Assembly (NCBI GenBank): GCA_016707705.1
Contig: JADJHD010000051.1
Span: 106,171-170,170, forward strand
Length of the DNA stretch: 64,000 bases
Direction of reading: 5' to 3'
Source: Bacteroidales bacterium
Lineage (GTDB): Bacteria; Bacteroidota; Bacteroidia; Bacteroidales; UBA4417
Shown here: one piece after another, positions 53,488 to 61,765 of the stretch
Numbering within the stretch: position 1 is the first letter of the stretch
Layout: every line of letters begins with the position of its first letter
The notes under the pieces: generated by a model
The model's database searches: none
What the model was told of the DNA's origin: nothing
The model's input: only the letters and a program-made list of their open reading frames with translations
Made by a program: the position numbers and the translations under genes

Positions 53488-54702
53488 ATGAATACAGTTT
53501 ATCAGGAACGATTCCGCAGTGTTACTGCACGATATGAAGATCTTATTCAAAGGAAAAACAGGATTATCCAGGCTGGCAATGGAATATTCAATCGCTATGA
53601 AAACCCTGTTCTTACAGCTGAACATGCTCCGATTCTCTGGAGGTACGACCTCAATCCTGCCTCCAATCCTTTCTTCATGGAACGTTTCGGAATAAATGCC
53701 ATTTTTAATTCCGGTGCTATCAAACTGAATGGCAAATATGTGCTGATTGCCCGCGTTGAAGGAAACGACAGAAAGTCATTCTTCGCAATAGCCGAAAGCA
53801 ATAATGGCATCGATAATTTCAGGTTCAGGGATCTTCCGGTCCTTCTGGAGGAAACCGAAAATCCGGATGTGAATGTGTATGATATGAGGCTCACCCAGCA
53901 CGAAGACGGATGGATCTACGGAATATTCTGTTCCGAGCGAAAAGACCCTGCCGCTCCTCTTGGCGATGAATCCTCAGCCCGCGCCTATGCCGGAATCGTC
54001 AGGACTCATGACCTCGAAAACTGGGAACGCCTTCCTGACCTGAAATCCGGAAGCCAGCAGCGCAACGTGGTTCTCCATCCCGAATTTGTGAATGGCAAAT
54101 ATGCCCTCTATACCCGCCCTCAGGATGGTTTCATTGAAGCGGGTTCCGGTGGCGCCATCGGCTGGGCTCTCATCGATGATATCACCCATGCTGAAATCCT
54201 GAAGGAAACGATTATCGACCATCGCCATTATCATACCATCAAGGAATTGAAAAACGGAGAAGGTCCGCACCCCATTAAAACCGGCAAGGGCTGGCTGCAT
54301 CTTGCTCATGGCGTGAGAGGCTGTGCTGCGGGATTGAGATATGTTCTGTATATGTTCATGACTTCCCTCGAGCATCCCGAAGAAATAATTGCAGAACCAG
54401 CAGGATACCTGATGGCTCCTGAAGGCGAGGAAAGGGTGGGAGATGTGTCAAATGTCCTCTTTTCAAACGGCTGGATTGCCGATGAAGATGGTACCGTTTA
54501 TATCTATTACGCCTCTTCAGATACCCGCCTTCATGTGGCTGTTTCTTCCATCGAAAGGCTTACCGATTACTGCCTGAATACCAAACCCGATGGGTATCGC
54601 TCTGCTACATCCGTCCTTGCAGTAAAGGAACTGGTTGAAAAGAACCTGCTTTACATGGAAGTAAACAAGAAAGTTGCTGAAGAGCATCAACTCAGCAGTT
54701 AA
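53488..54702 (+). CDS. GH130 4-O-beta-D-mannosyl-D-glucose phosphorylase
   Basis: A 404-aa cytoplasmic protein (no signal peptide). The GH130 pattern includes RYENPVLTAEHAP, FNSGAIKLNGKYVLIARVEG, the catalytic Asp in VNVYDMRLTQ, SGSQQRNVVLHPEFVNGKYALYTRPQDGF, phosphate-binding residues in DHRHYHTIKELKNGEGPHPIKT and WLHLAHGVR. It uses phosphate to split mannosyl-glucose to mannose 1-phosphate and glucose. The N-terminal segment (RFRSVTARYEDLIQRKN) matches the subfamily acting on mannosyl-glucose. Its neighbours (GH26, transporter, 2-epimerase) are those of the known mannan catabolic cassette. Confidence 0.94.
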   Translation: MNTVYQERFRSVTARYEDLIQRKNRIIQAGNGIFNRYENPVLTAEHAPILWRYDLNPASNPFFMERFGINAIFNSGAIKLNGKYVLIARVEGNDRKSFFAIAESNNGIDNFRFRDLPVLLEETENPDVNVYDMRLTQHEDGWIYGIFCSERKDPAAPLGDESSARAYAGIVRTHDLENWERLPDLKSGSQQRNVVLHPEFVNGKYALYTRPQDGFIEAGSGGAIGWALIDDITHAEILKETIIDHRHYHTIKELKNGEGPHPIKTGKGWLHLAHGVRGCAAGLRYVLYMFMTSLEHPEEIIAEPAGYLMAPEGEERVGDVSNVLFSNGWIADEDGTVYIYYASSDTRLHVAVSSIERLTDYCLNTKPDGYRSATSVLAVKELVEKNLLYMEVNKKVAEEHQLSS

Positions 54703-54859
54703 CCACAATCGCAATACTTTTGTGAATCAGGATTCCTGTAAAGTGAATTTTATCCCGGCAGAATAATGTGCCAGTGATTAGCAGGATTCACAAAATCATC
54801 ATGCATAGCAAAAAAGCAACTTACCTTCGATCTCAAACCGGCATTAAACGCCCGTCCCT

Positions 54860-56266
54860 ATGATTACTGATAAACTTAAACTGCAGGAAAAAATCGGGTA
54901 CGGTTTCGGCGACCTGGCATCCTCCATGTTCTGGAAGATTTTCAGCATGTACCTTCTGTTCTTCTATACGGATGTGGTCGGATTGCCTGCAGTGGCAGTG
55001 GGTACCATGTTCCTGATCACCCGAATCTGGGATACCCTCTTCGATCCTGTTGTTGGGGTTATCGGCGACAGAACCCATTCAAAATGGGGCAAATTCCGCC
55101 CTTACCTGCTTTGGTTTGCCCTGCCTTTTGGAATAATCGGCACCCTGATGTTCGTTACCCCTGATCTTTCGGTTACCGGCAAGCTGGTATATGCCTACAT
55201 CACCTATTCGCTGATGATGATGGTGTATTCAATGATCAATGTACCTTACGCATCCCTTCTGGGTGTGATGTCGCCCGAACCACGCGAGAGGAATGTATTG
55301 TCATCGTTCAGGATGGTATTCGCATTCATTGGAAGCTTTATCGCCCTTATTCTCATTGATCCCCTTGTTCGCTTCTTCACCAATGGTGCAAACGGAAACG
55401 TTCAAACCGGCTGGACCTTCGGAGTCATGGTGATTGCCGTCCTCTGTGTCATCTTCTTCCTTGGCTGCTTCTGGCTTACCAGGGAAAGGGTCAAGCCTAT
55501 CAACGAAAACAATGATTCCCTGAAGGAAGATATCAAGGACCTCTTTCGTAACCGCCCCTGGTGGATTCTGCTGGGAGCCGGTATTGCAGCACTGATTTTC
55601 AACTCCATCCGCGATGGCGCAGCAGTCTATTATTTCAAATACTATGTTCAGGATCAGGATACTGTGACCCTGCCATTCATCAGTACCTCCCTTACCCTGA
55701 CCACGCTTTACCTGATTCTCGGACAGGCATTCAATATCGTTGGAATCGTATTCGTAACGCCACTTTCAAACCGTTATGGCAAGAAAATCACCTACCTGGG
55801 TGCAATGGTGCTGGCAACATTCCTGAGCCTTGCATTCTTTACCATTGGAAGGGAGAATATCATGCTGATGATGGTTCTGCAGGCGCTGATCAGCATGTGC
55901 GCAGGAAGTATCTTCCCCCTGCTCTGGTCAATGTATGCCGATATCACCGACTATTCGGAATGGAAAACCGGACGCAGGGCTACCGGACTGGTATTTTCCT
56001 CATCGTCCATGTCGCAGAAATTCGGTTGGACACTGGGCGGGGCTCTCACCGGCTGGCTTCTGGGCTACTACGGATTTAAGGCTAATATGGAGCAGTCGGG
56101 TAACGCTCTCACTGGAATCAGGATGATGCTTAGTGTACTTCCTGCCATCGGTACCGTATTATCGGTTATCTTCATCTCCTTCTACCCGCTGAGTGAGAAG
56201 AAAATGGCTGTAATTACCGGTGAACTTGCCGCAAAACGGACAAAGGAACCAGATTCCAAAAATTAA
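54860..56266 (+). CDS. GPH-family sugar:cation symporter
   Basis: A 468-aa MFS transporter with about 12 membrane helices of the glycoside-pentoside-hexuronide:cation symporter family. It has the opening KIGYGFGDLASSMFWKIFSMYLLFFYTDVVGLPA, the RIWDTLFDPVVGVIGDRTHSKWGKFRPYLLW motif, and later LLWSMYADITDYSEWKTGRRATGLVFSSSSMSQKFGWTLGG. In this context it would bring mannobiose or mannosyl-glucose across the inner membrane. The gap of 157 bp after GH130 has no gene. Confidence 0.94.
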   Translation: MITDKLKLQEKIGYGFGDLASSMFWKIFSMYLLFFYTDVVGLPAVAVGTMFLITRIWDTLFDPVVGVIGDRTHSKWGKFRPYLLWFALPFGIIGTLMFVTPDLSVTGKLVYAYITYSLMMMVYSMINVPYASLLGVMSPEPRERNVLSSFRMVFAFIGSFIALILIDPLVRFFTNGANGNVQTGWTFGVMVIAVLCVIFFLGCFWLTRERVKPINENNDSLKEDIKDLFRNRPWWILLGAGIAALIFNSIRDGAAVYYFKYYVQDQDTVTLPFISTSLTLTTLYLILGQAFNIVGIVFVTPLSNRYGKKITYLGAMVLATFLSLAFFTIGRENIMLMMVLQALISMCAGSIFPLLWSMYADITDYSEWKTGRRATGLVFSSSSMSQKFGWTLGGALTGWLLGYYGFKANMEQSGNALTGIRMMLSVLPAIGTVLSVIFISFYPLSEKKMAVITGELAAKRTKEPDSKN

Positions 56267-56362
56267 GAAATGAAATAGCCAAGATGATACCACCCGAAGT
56301 CTGTTTTCGGGTTCTGATCATGGCATATTCCATGCGACCATTTTAAATTGAACTACTCTCGC

Positions 56363-57572
56363 ATGAAAGATAAGAAGTTGCTTGAACTGAAACATGAGGC
56401 CTGGCTTGAACTGAACAGCCATATCCTGCCTTTCTGGTTGAATATGGCCGATAGGGAAGGAGGTGGTTTCTTTGGCAGAATGGATGGAAACAACAATCTG
56501 CTGCCCGATTCACCAAGAGGCGGGATTCTAAATGCCAGGATTCTCTGGACTTTCTCCTCTGCCTATAATCTTGTCGAAGGACTCAAAGTACCGCGATGCA
56601 GCAGAGCATTCCGCAAAATATATTCTGGAACACTTCCTTGATAACGAATTCGGCGGCACCTTCTGGAGCCTGAATGCTGACGGCAGTCCGCTGGATACCA
56701 AGAAGCAGGTTTACTCTCAGGCATTCTTCATTTATGCCCTTGTGGAATACTACATGGCAACCGGGGAGAAGGATATACTCGAATTAGCCATCACCCTTTT
56801 TCACCTGATAGAGAAGCATAGTTTTGATGAGGTCAACAACGGATACCTCGAAGCTTTCGACCAGCGCTGGAATCTGCTTGAAGACTTGCGTCTGAGCGAG
56901 AAGGATGCCAATGAAAAGAAGACAATGAATACGCATCTGCATATCCTGGAAGCGTATACAAACCTCTACAGGGTATGGAAGAATCCCCTTCTCGAAAAGC
57001 AGCTTCACAACCTGATTAACCTTTTTCTCAATCATTTCATCAGCCCGCAAAGCAATCACCTGATCCTCTTCTTCAACGATACCTGGTCCTCGAAGTATGA
57101 TATTACTTCCTATGGTCATGATATAGAATGCTCCTGGCTATTGTACGAAGCAGCCCTTGTCCTCAACAGGCCCGGCTTTGCTGAGAAAGTCGGGGAGCGT
57201 TGCCTTGAGGTTGCTAACGCTGTGCAGGAAGGATTGCAGTCCGACGGCAGCCTGATTTATGAAAGGGATAATGCCAGCGGACATACTGATTCTGACAGGC
57301 ACTGGTGGCCACAGTCGGAAGCGGTGGTTGGATTTTTCAATGCCTGGGAATTGTCAAAGGATCAGGAGTACCTCAAAAAGGCAATTCACTGCTTCGATTT
57401 CATTCAAACCCGGCTTGTGGATCCGGCAAACGGGGAATGGTACTGGAGCATCAGGGCCGATGGTTCCATAAACAGGGACGACGACAAGGCCGGTTTCTGG
57501 AAATGTCCCTACCACAACTCCCGCATGTGCATCGAACTCCTTCGCAGAATCAGCGAATTAACCGGAGTTTAG
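56363..57572 (+). CDS. Cellobiose/mannobiose 2-epimerase (frameshifted)
   Basis: An N-acylglucosamine 2-epimerase-superfamily enzyme that converts mannobiose to mannosyl-glucose. It starts at the ATG 56363 (MKDKKLLELKHEAWLELNSHILPFWLNMADREGGGFFGRMDG). The frame breaks at about 56586-56591 (ctcaaagtacc) and continues as YRDAAEHSAKYILEHFLDNEFGG, then EAFDQRWNLLEDLRLSEKD, MNTHLHILEAYTNLYRVW, YGHDIECSWLLYEAA and GGHWWPQSE-like DRHWWPQSEAVVGFF, and CPYHNSRMCIELL. With one A removed from the AAA run the chain is 402 aa, normal for the family. The catalytic His residues (in NTHLH, GHDIE and RHWWPQ regions) are all kept, so an error in the sequence is more likely than loss of function. Confidence 0.9.
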
Positions 57573-57632
57573 GGTTGTTTATCCCCATTCCGTCATTTCT
57601 TGCTACTTTTAGCGGTCAAATTAATTATCCAG

Positions 57633-58304
57633 ATGAAATCCTTCCTGAAAACCATCAGCTTTGCAGTCGTATTCTTTTGCCTGCTCTCCTTTACCATGGA
57701 TAAACCTGTAAGAATTATCTTTTTTGGAGATTCCATCACTCAGATGGGTGTGGATCCCGGTGGTTACATCGACCGGATGAACAAGAGCCTGCAGGCATCG
57801 GGCAGGGCTGCCTCCTACGAGCTTATAGGAGCCGGTATAGGCGGGAATAAGGTGTATGACCTGTATCTGCGCCTTGAAGATGATGTGCTCGCCAAATCGC
57901 CTGATAAGGTGGTTATTTGGGTAGGCGTAAATGATGTCTGGCATAAGTCTTCAATGGGGACCGGCACCGATGCCGATAAATTTGAGAAATTCTACACAGC
58001 AATCATCAAAAAGCTTCAGGACAGGAATATCAAGGTGGTATTGGTTACCCCGGCTGCTATTGGTGAAAAATCCGACTATTCAAACCAGCAGGATGGCGAC
58101 CTGAACAGGTATTCAACCATCATCCGCGATCTTGCCAAAAAGTACAATTGCCAGCTCTGTGATCTGAGGAAGATCTTCCATGAATATATCCTGCTGAACA
58201 ATCCCGACAACCTCGACCGTGGCATCCTTACCACCGATGGTGTTCACCTCAATGAGAAGGGAAACACCCTGGTTGCTGAAACCTTCCTGAAAATAGTCCT
58301 TTAA
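57633..58304 (+). CDS. SGNH/GDSL hydrolase, probable acetyl esterase
   Basis: From the ATG at 57633 the product is 223 aa with a signal peptide (SFAVVFFCLLSFT). The SGNH blocks are IIFFGDSITQMG (block I, catalytic Ser), GAGIGGNKVYDLYLR (Gly block II), VVIWVGVNDVWH (Asn block III) and LTTDGVHLNEKGN (catalytic Asp-x-x-His, block V). It is the last gene of the mannan cassette and could deacetylate glucomannan or its oligomers. Other SGNH substrates are possible. Confidence 0.9.
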   Translation: MKSFLKTISFAVVFFCLLSFTMDKPVRIIFFGDSITQMGVDPGGYIDRMNKSLQASGRAASYELIGAGIGGNKVYDLYLRLEDDVLAKSPDKVVIWVGVNDVWHKSSMGTGTDADKFEKFYTAIIKKLQDRNIKVVLVTPAAIGEKSDYSNQQDGDLNRYSTIIRDLAKKYNCQLCDLRKIFHEYILLNNPDNLDRGILTTDGVHLNEKGNTLVAETFLKIVL

Positions 58305-58462
58305 GCGCTGAAGTTCCTGTTTTCTTTCTCAAGGAAGTCCTCAACGAAGCGACTTTCCGTGTGTTTTACCTTCTTCTGAGCCTGTTCAGAGGCTTTCGGC
58401 CCAAATTCAGGTGAAAGAATCACCGGAATTGAATAAATTGCAGTACCGTTTTTGGTATTTAA
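58301..58462 (-). pseudogene. Possible C-terminal gene remnant (53 codons)
   Basis: On the minus strand an open stretch without ATG reads LNTKNGTAIYSIPVILSPEF, then GPKASEQAQKKVKHTESRFV and EDFLEKENRNFSA before a TAA. The composition and the mix of polar and hydrophobic residues look like protein, not chance. A TAG stop lies immediately upstream, followed by a 'gtgccttgtgcctttgtggc' intergenic repeat. It may be the surviving end of a gene whose front part was replaced. The family is not recognised. It overlaps the SGNH stop codon by two bases. Confidence 0.35.
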
Positions 58463-58619
58463 CTAGAAGGTTCTTCTATATTGTCCTACTTTTCTGGGAC
58501 TTTGTGCCTTGTGCCTTTGTGGCATCTTATTCGCCATTGATCCAAAACATCTATTCAAAACCAGATTGACAATAAGTTAATTGAATGTGTAGAATTTTAA
58601 CAAGGTTTACTATTCAACT
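58305..58619. other. Gap with common 'cctttgtggc' repeat
   Basis: Apart from the possible remnant at 58301-58462, this gap of 315 bp shows 'tttgtgccttgtgcctttg' at about 58500-58520, related to the 'accacggaggcactaagg' repeat family at 5.2-5.8 kb (reverse sense). No other gene was seen. Confidence 0.5.
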
Positions 58620-59150
58620 ATGAAAAGAATTCTCTTTATTATTTCCATTCTGATTCTTCTCCTTCCCAATGTTTTTGCGCAGTCGAGGAAAGTCCTTTCC
58701 GCACAGATAGCCACCCTATCGGCAAAAATTGAAGCCATAAATGCTGAGATGAACCTGCTAAAGGAGCAGAACAGCAATATGAAGAAGGAAATCGCGGAAT
58801 TGCAAACCCGTCTCTCTGCCTCCGAAGATGAAATCGACCGCCTGAAGCAGGCAAATGAAGCAAGAAAATCCGTGAGCAATACCTCCCAACCTGCTCCGCA
58901 AACCCCTGCCACCGACAATGAATCTCATCAATGCAAGGCCACCACAGCCGCAGGAAATCAATGCAGTCGCAATGCCGATCCCGGCTCCGATTACTGCTGG
59001 CAGCATAAAAAGAAATATGAATCCTCCGGCACCTCACCCTCCGGTTCCGAAGGCAATGCAAGCTATAACGGACATACCATCCAGACTGGTCCGAGAGGAG
59101 GCAAGTACTATATCAACAGCAAGGGGAAGAAGGTTTATATTAAGAGATAG
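58620..59150 (+). CDS. Secreted coiled-coil protein with DUF5763-like Cys motif
   Basis: A 176-aa product. After a signal peptide (ILLLPNVFAQ) a coiled coil covers about 24-85 (LSAQIATLSAKIEAINAEMNLL ... SEDEIDRLKQANEA). A Ser/Pro/Thr linker follows. Then comes HQCKATTAAGNQCSRNADPG with SDYCWQHKKK, which fits the 'C-K-x-T-T..G-x-Q-C-x-R-x-A..G..Y-C-W-Q-H' zinc-like motif of DUF5763. The C-terminus (TIQTGPRGGKYYINSKGKKVYIKR) is the 'GPRGG.YYin..G.K.Y' tail seen in many small secreted or phage-related proteins. Function unknown; a cell-surface or nucleic-acid-binding role is speculative. Confidence 0.75.
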   Translation: MKRILFIISILILLLPNVFAQSRKVLSAQIATLSAKIEAINAEMNLLKEQNSNMKKEIAELQTRLSASEDEIDRLKQANEARKSVSNTSQPAPQTPATDNESHQCKATTAAGNQCSRNADPGSDYCWQHKKKYESSGTSPSGSEGNASYNGHTIQTGPRGGKYYINSKGKKVYIKR

Positions 59151-59433
59151 CCACTGAGCCCCTTCGAACTTTGGCAATTGGATTCAATACCGTAACGGAA
59201 TAGGTGATCCGACTAATGACAGTGAAATTTCAACAACCGGTATAACTTATTCTACTCTGAGTTGCCTTTGAAACCTGCCAGGAATGAGTATATATTGAGA
59301 TGTTCAGGATTAACAAATAGCGTTCACTCAATTGTTTCGTATATTTGAAGGAATAGCCTTAGCACTTAATCACCAGGTTGTTACAACTTTATAGAAGTTT
59401 ATGGAATAACACGAGTTTTCTAATACTCATACA

Positions 59434-61581
59434 ATGAAATTCCGCGTATTAATTATTGTATTTTTTGAATTAGCGGTCTTATCCCTTCAGGCACAATGGT
59501 CCTGGCGAAACCCCCTTCCTCAGGGGAATGACCTTTATTCTGCCTGCTTTTCCAATCCATCTACCGGTTATGTTGTCGGACAAACAGGAACCATCATGAA
59601 AACATCGGATTTTGGTCAGTCCTGGTCAATTCAAACAAAGAATGAACTAAGCAGGTTCGTTTTATTCCAATCTGTTTGTTTCCCTAATGCTGATACCGGT
59701 TATGCCATGGATCATTATGGATTCATATACAAAACAACAGATGCAGGTATTAATTGGGATACAGTCTATTATGAGAATGATGAATACCTGAACAGTATGT
59801 CATTTACAAGTACACGGAATGGAACTATCGTTGGATCTGGAGGTAAGATACTCAGGACTGATAATGGAGGAGATACCTGGGAGTATCAGATTTATCCTTC
59901 TTCAAATTATTTTACCAGCATATTCTTTACTGAGCCCGATATTGGTTACATAACGGGTTCAGATGGTGTTATATTAAAAAGTATAAACAGCGGAAATTCG
60001 TGGCTTACTCTAAATGCTGATTCCGGACTTACATTCAATGATTGCTTTTTCACTTCTTCTACCAGGGGCTGTTTGGTAAGTGCCGACGGAAAAATCAGGA
60101 ACACATATGATGGAGGACAAACATGGACAGAAACTAATCTGGGAGATTCTATTTACTTCTTTAAAGTGAGCATGTTTAACAGCGATACAATACTCGTTAC
60201 TGGAAGAGTAATGGGTTCATCCAGCTATTACCCAATTCTTATGAGAAGCATTAACGGGGGAAACAGCTGGGAAGTAATTCCCTTTACCTATGAATACTAT
60301 TCTCCTTTTGGCTTAAATTGTTCACCCTCAGGAACAGCATATTGCATCGGAGATTTTGGATTTATGGCAAAATCTGATGATTATGGAGCAACATGGACTG
60401 TCCTGTCCAATGTCCTTTGTGAGCTCAATCATTTTGGAGCATGTATTAATGATATCGATTTTCCTTCAGGCGAAACAGGATATGCAGTAGCCGGAGGATA
60501 TGAAATGCCCGTCGGTACCATTATCAAAACTACAGATGGAGGTGATTCATGGTTTGAGATCGATTCCTCGTTCTACCTGAGTACATTTAATGATGTTAAG
60601 TTCCTGTCAGACAATACAGGGTTTATTGCTGGGAACAATCTCTTCAGTACTACAGATGGAGGGGAATCCTGGACTCTCAGATATTCTGTAACCGCCTCAT
60701 CAAATCAAATCTATTCGATGGATTTTCCCACATCATCGCTGGGCTTCGCTGTTGGGACAGGAGGAATTTTTCTCAGAACCAGCGACAATGGAAACACATG
60801 GGAACAACAGGGAAATGTTCCCATGATCAATTACTATAGCATTTCCTTCCCCAATCAGAATACAGGTTATGCAGCAGGAAAGTTAAAGATTCTGAAAACC
60901 ACAGATTCAGGAAACAATTGGACGGAAATTCCAATGTCGGTAACCTTTAGGGAAATAAATTTTGTTACCGCAGATATTGGTTATGGGGTTGGCCCCAATG
61001 GACTGATTTTGAAAACAACCGATGGAGGTAACAGCTGGACAAATCTCAGCATTTCGACCACTGAACCATTGTATGCGGTTGATTTTTATGATCAGGATAC
61101 CGGATTTGTCTCGGGTGGAACCTATATTATTTCTGGTATTATTTACAAAACCACGAATGGAGGAATCAGCTGGGTAAAACAACTTGTTCCTACAAATTCT
61201 CCAATTATTGGCCTGTGCGTTAATAGTGTATATGATGCCTTTGCTTGTTCGGCAACCGGTGGCCTATTTGCAGAACCAACCAAGGGAAGCCATACAAATA
61301 TTTTGGAGCCCAGAACTTCAGGCCGATTAAAGCAAACCCTTATTTATCCCAATCCGGTTACTAAATCTGCAACTATTCAATATACTATTGAAGCGTTCTC
61401 AGATGTCGATTTAAGGATTTATTCCCTGAAAGGTGAGGAGTTGCAAAAATTGGTGTGCAGCAAGCAAATCCCCGGGACTTATTACACAAATCCTGATTTG
61501 AATTCATTTCCTACCGGGACTTATATATACTGTCTGAAAATTGGCTCTTCTCTGGAAACAGGTAAAATTATAAAGAGGTAA
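59434..61581 (+). CDS. Secreted YCF48/BNR-repeat protein with T9SS sorting domain
   Basis: A 715-aa surface protein. After the signal peptide (VLSLQAQ) it is made of repeats of the YCF48/sialidase-like beta-propeller type: units such as SNPSTGYVVGQTGTIMKTSD, 'TTDGG.SW', 'SF....GF..G..G.ilrT.DnG..W', occurring about a dozen times. The C-terminus from about 640 is a type A sorting domain (TLIYPNPVTKSATIQYTIEA ... LRIYSLKGEEL ... FPTGTYIYCLKIGSSLETGKIIKR). Likely an exported adhesin or binding protein; no catalytic residues are evident. Confidence 0.88.
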   Translation: MKFRVLIIVFFELAVLSLQAQWSWRNPLPQGNDLYSACFSNPSTGYVVGQTGTIMKTSDFGQSWSIQTKNELSRFVLFQSVCFPNADTGYAMDHYGFIYKTTDAGINWDTVYYENDEYLNSMSFTSTRNGTIVGSGGKILRTDNGGDTWEYQIYPSSNYFTSIFFTEPDIGYITGSDGVILKSINSGNSWLTLNADSGLTFNDCFFTSSTRGCLVSADGKIRNTYDGGQTWTETNLGDSIYFFKVSMFNSDTILVTGRVMGSSSYYPILMRSINGGNSWEVIPFTYEYYSPFGLNCSPSGTAYCIGDFGFMAKSDDYGATWTVLSNVLCELNHFGACINDIDFPSGETGYAVAGGYEMPVGTIIKTTDGGDSWFEIDSSFYLSTFNDVKFLSDNTGFIAGNNLFSTTDGGESWTLRYSVTASSNQIYSMDFPTSSLGFAVGTGGIFLRTSDNGNTWEQQGNVPMINYYSISFPNQNTGYAAGKLKILKTTDSGNNWTEIPMSVTFREINFVTADIGYGVGPNGLILKTTDGGNSWTNLSISTTEPLYAVDFYDQDTGFVSGGTYIISGIIYKTTNGGISWVKQLVPTNSPIIGLCVNSVYDAFACSATGGLFAEPTKGSHTNILEPRTSGRLKQTLIYPNPVTKSATIQYTIEAFSDVDLRIYSLKGEELQKLVCSKQIPGTYYTNPDLNSFPTGTYIYCLKIGSSLETGKIIKR

Positions 61582-61591
61582 TCATTTAGAA

Positions 61592-61752
61592 ATTGTCTAA
61601 AATTATTTAGAAGGTAAAAAAGAAGTCATCTGCCAGCGGACAGAATTCAGTAGTCAGAATAGTAATAATGAAACCATTTGTTACAAAACTATTCTGTCTT
61701 CTGTCCGCCAGCCGGCGGATGGATTCTTCGGGGAATAGCATTTTTAGACAAT
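61592..61752. mobile_element. Possible 161-bp MITE-like inverted-repeat element
   Basis: The ends ATTGTCTAAAAT (61592-61603) and TTTTTAGACAAT (61741-61752) are inverted repeats with 11 of 12 positions matching. Inside, a second pair faces inward: 'catctgccagcggacagaa..gtcagaatagt' (from 61626) against 'actattctgtc..ctgtccgccagccggcggatg' (61678 on). No coding capacity is seen. There is no clear target-site duplication. It could also serve as a large hairpin terminator between convergent genes (YCF48 protein and hipA). Confidence 0.45.
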
Positions 61753-61765
61753 CCCGCAGATTATT

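Noticed and set aside
22640..56593. Programmed ribosomal frameshifting in kdpB, susD and the epimerase
   Set aside because: The sites share no slippery heptamer or downstream pseudoknot that I can see, and one case needs an added base while the other two need a removed base. Homopolymer error is simpler.
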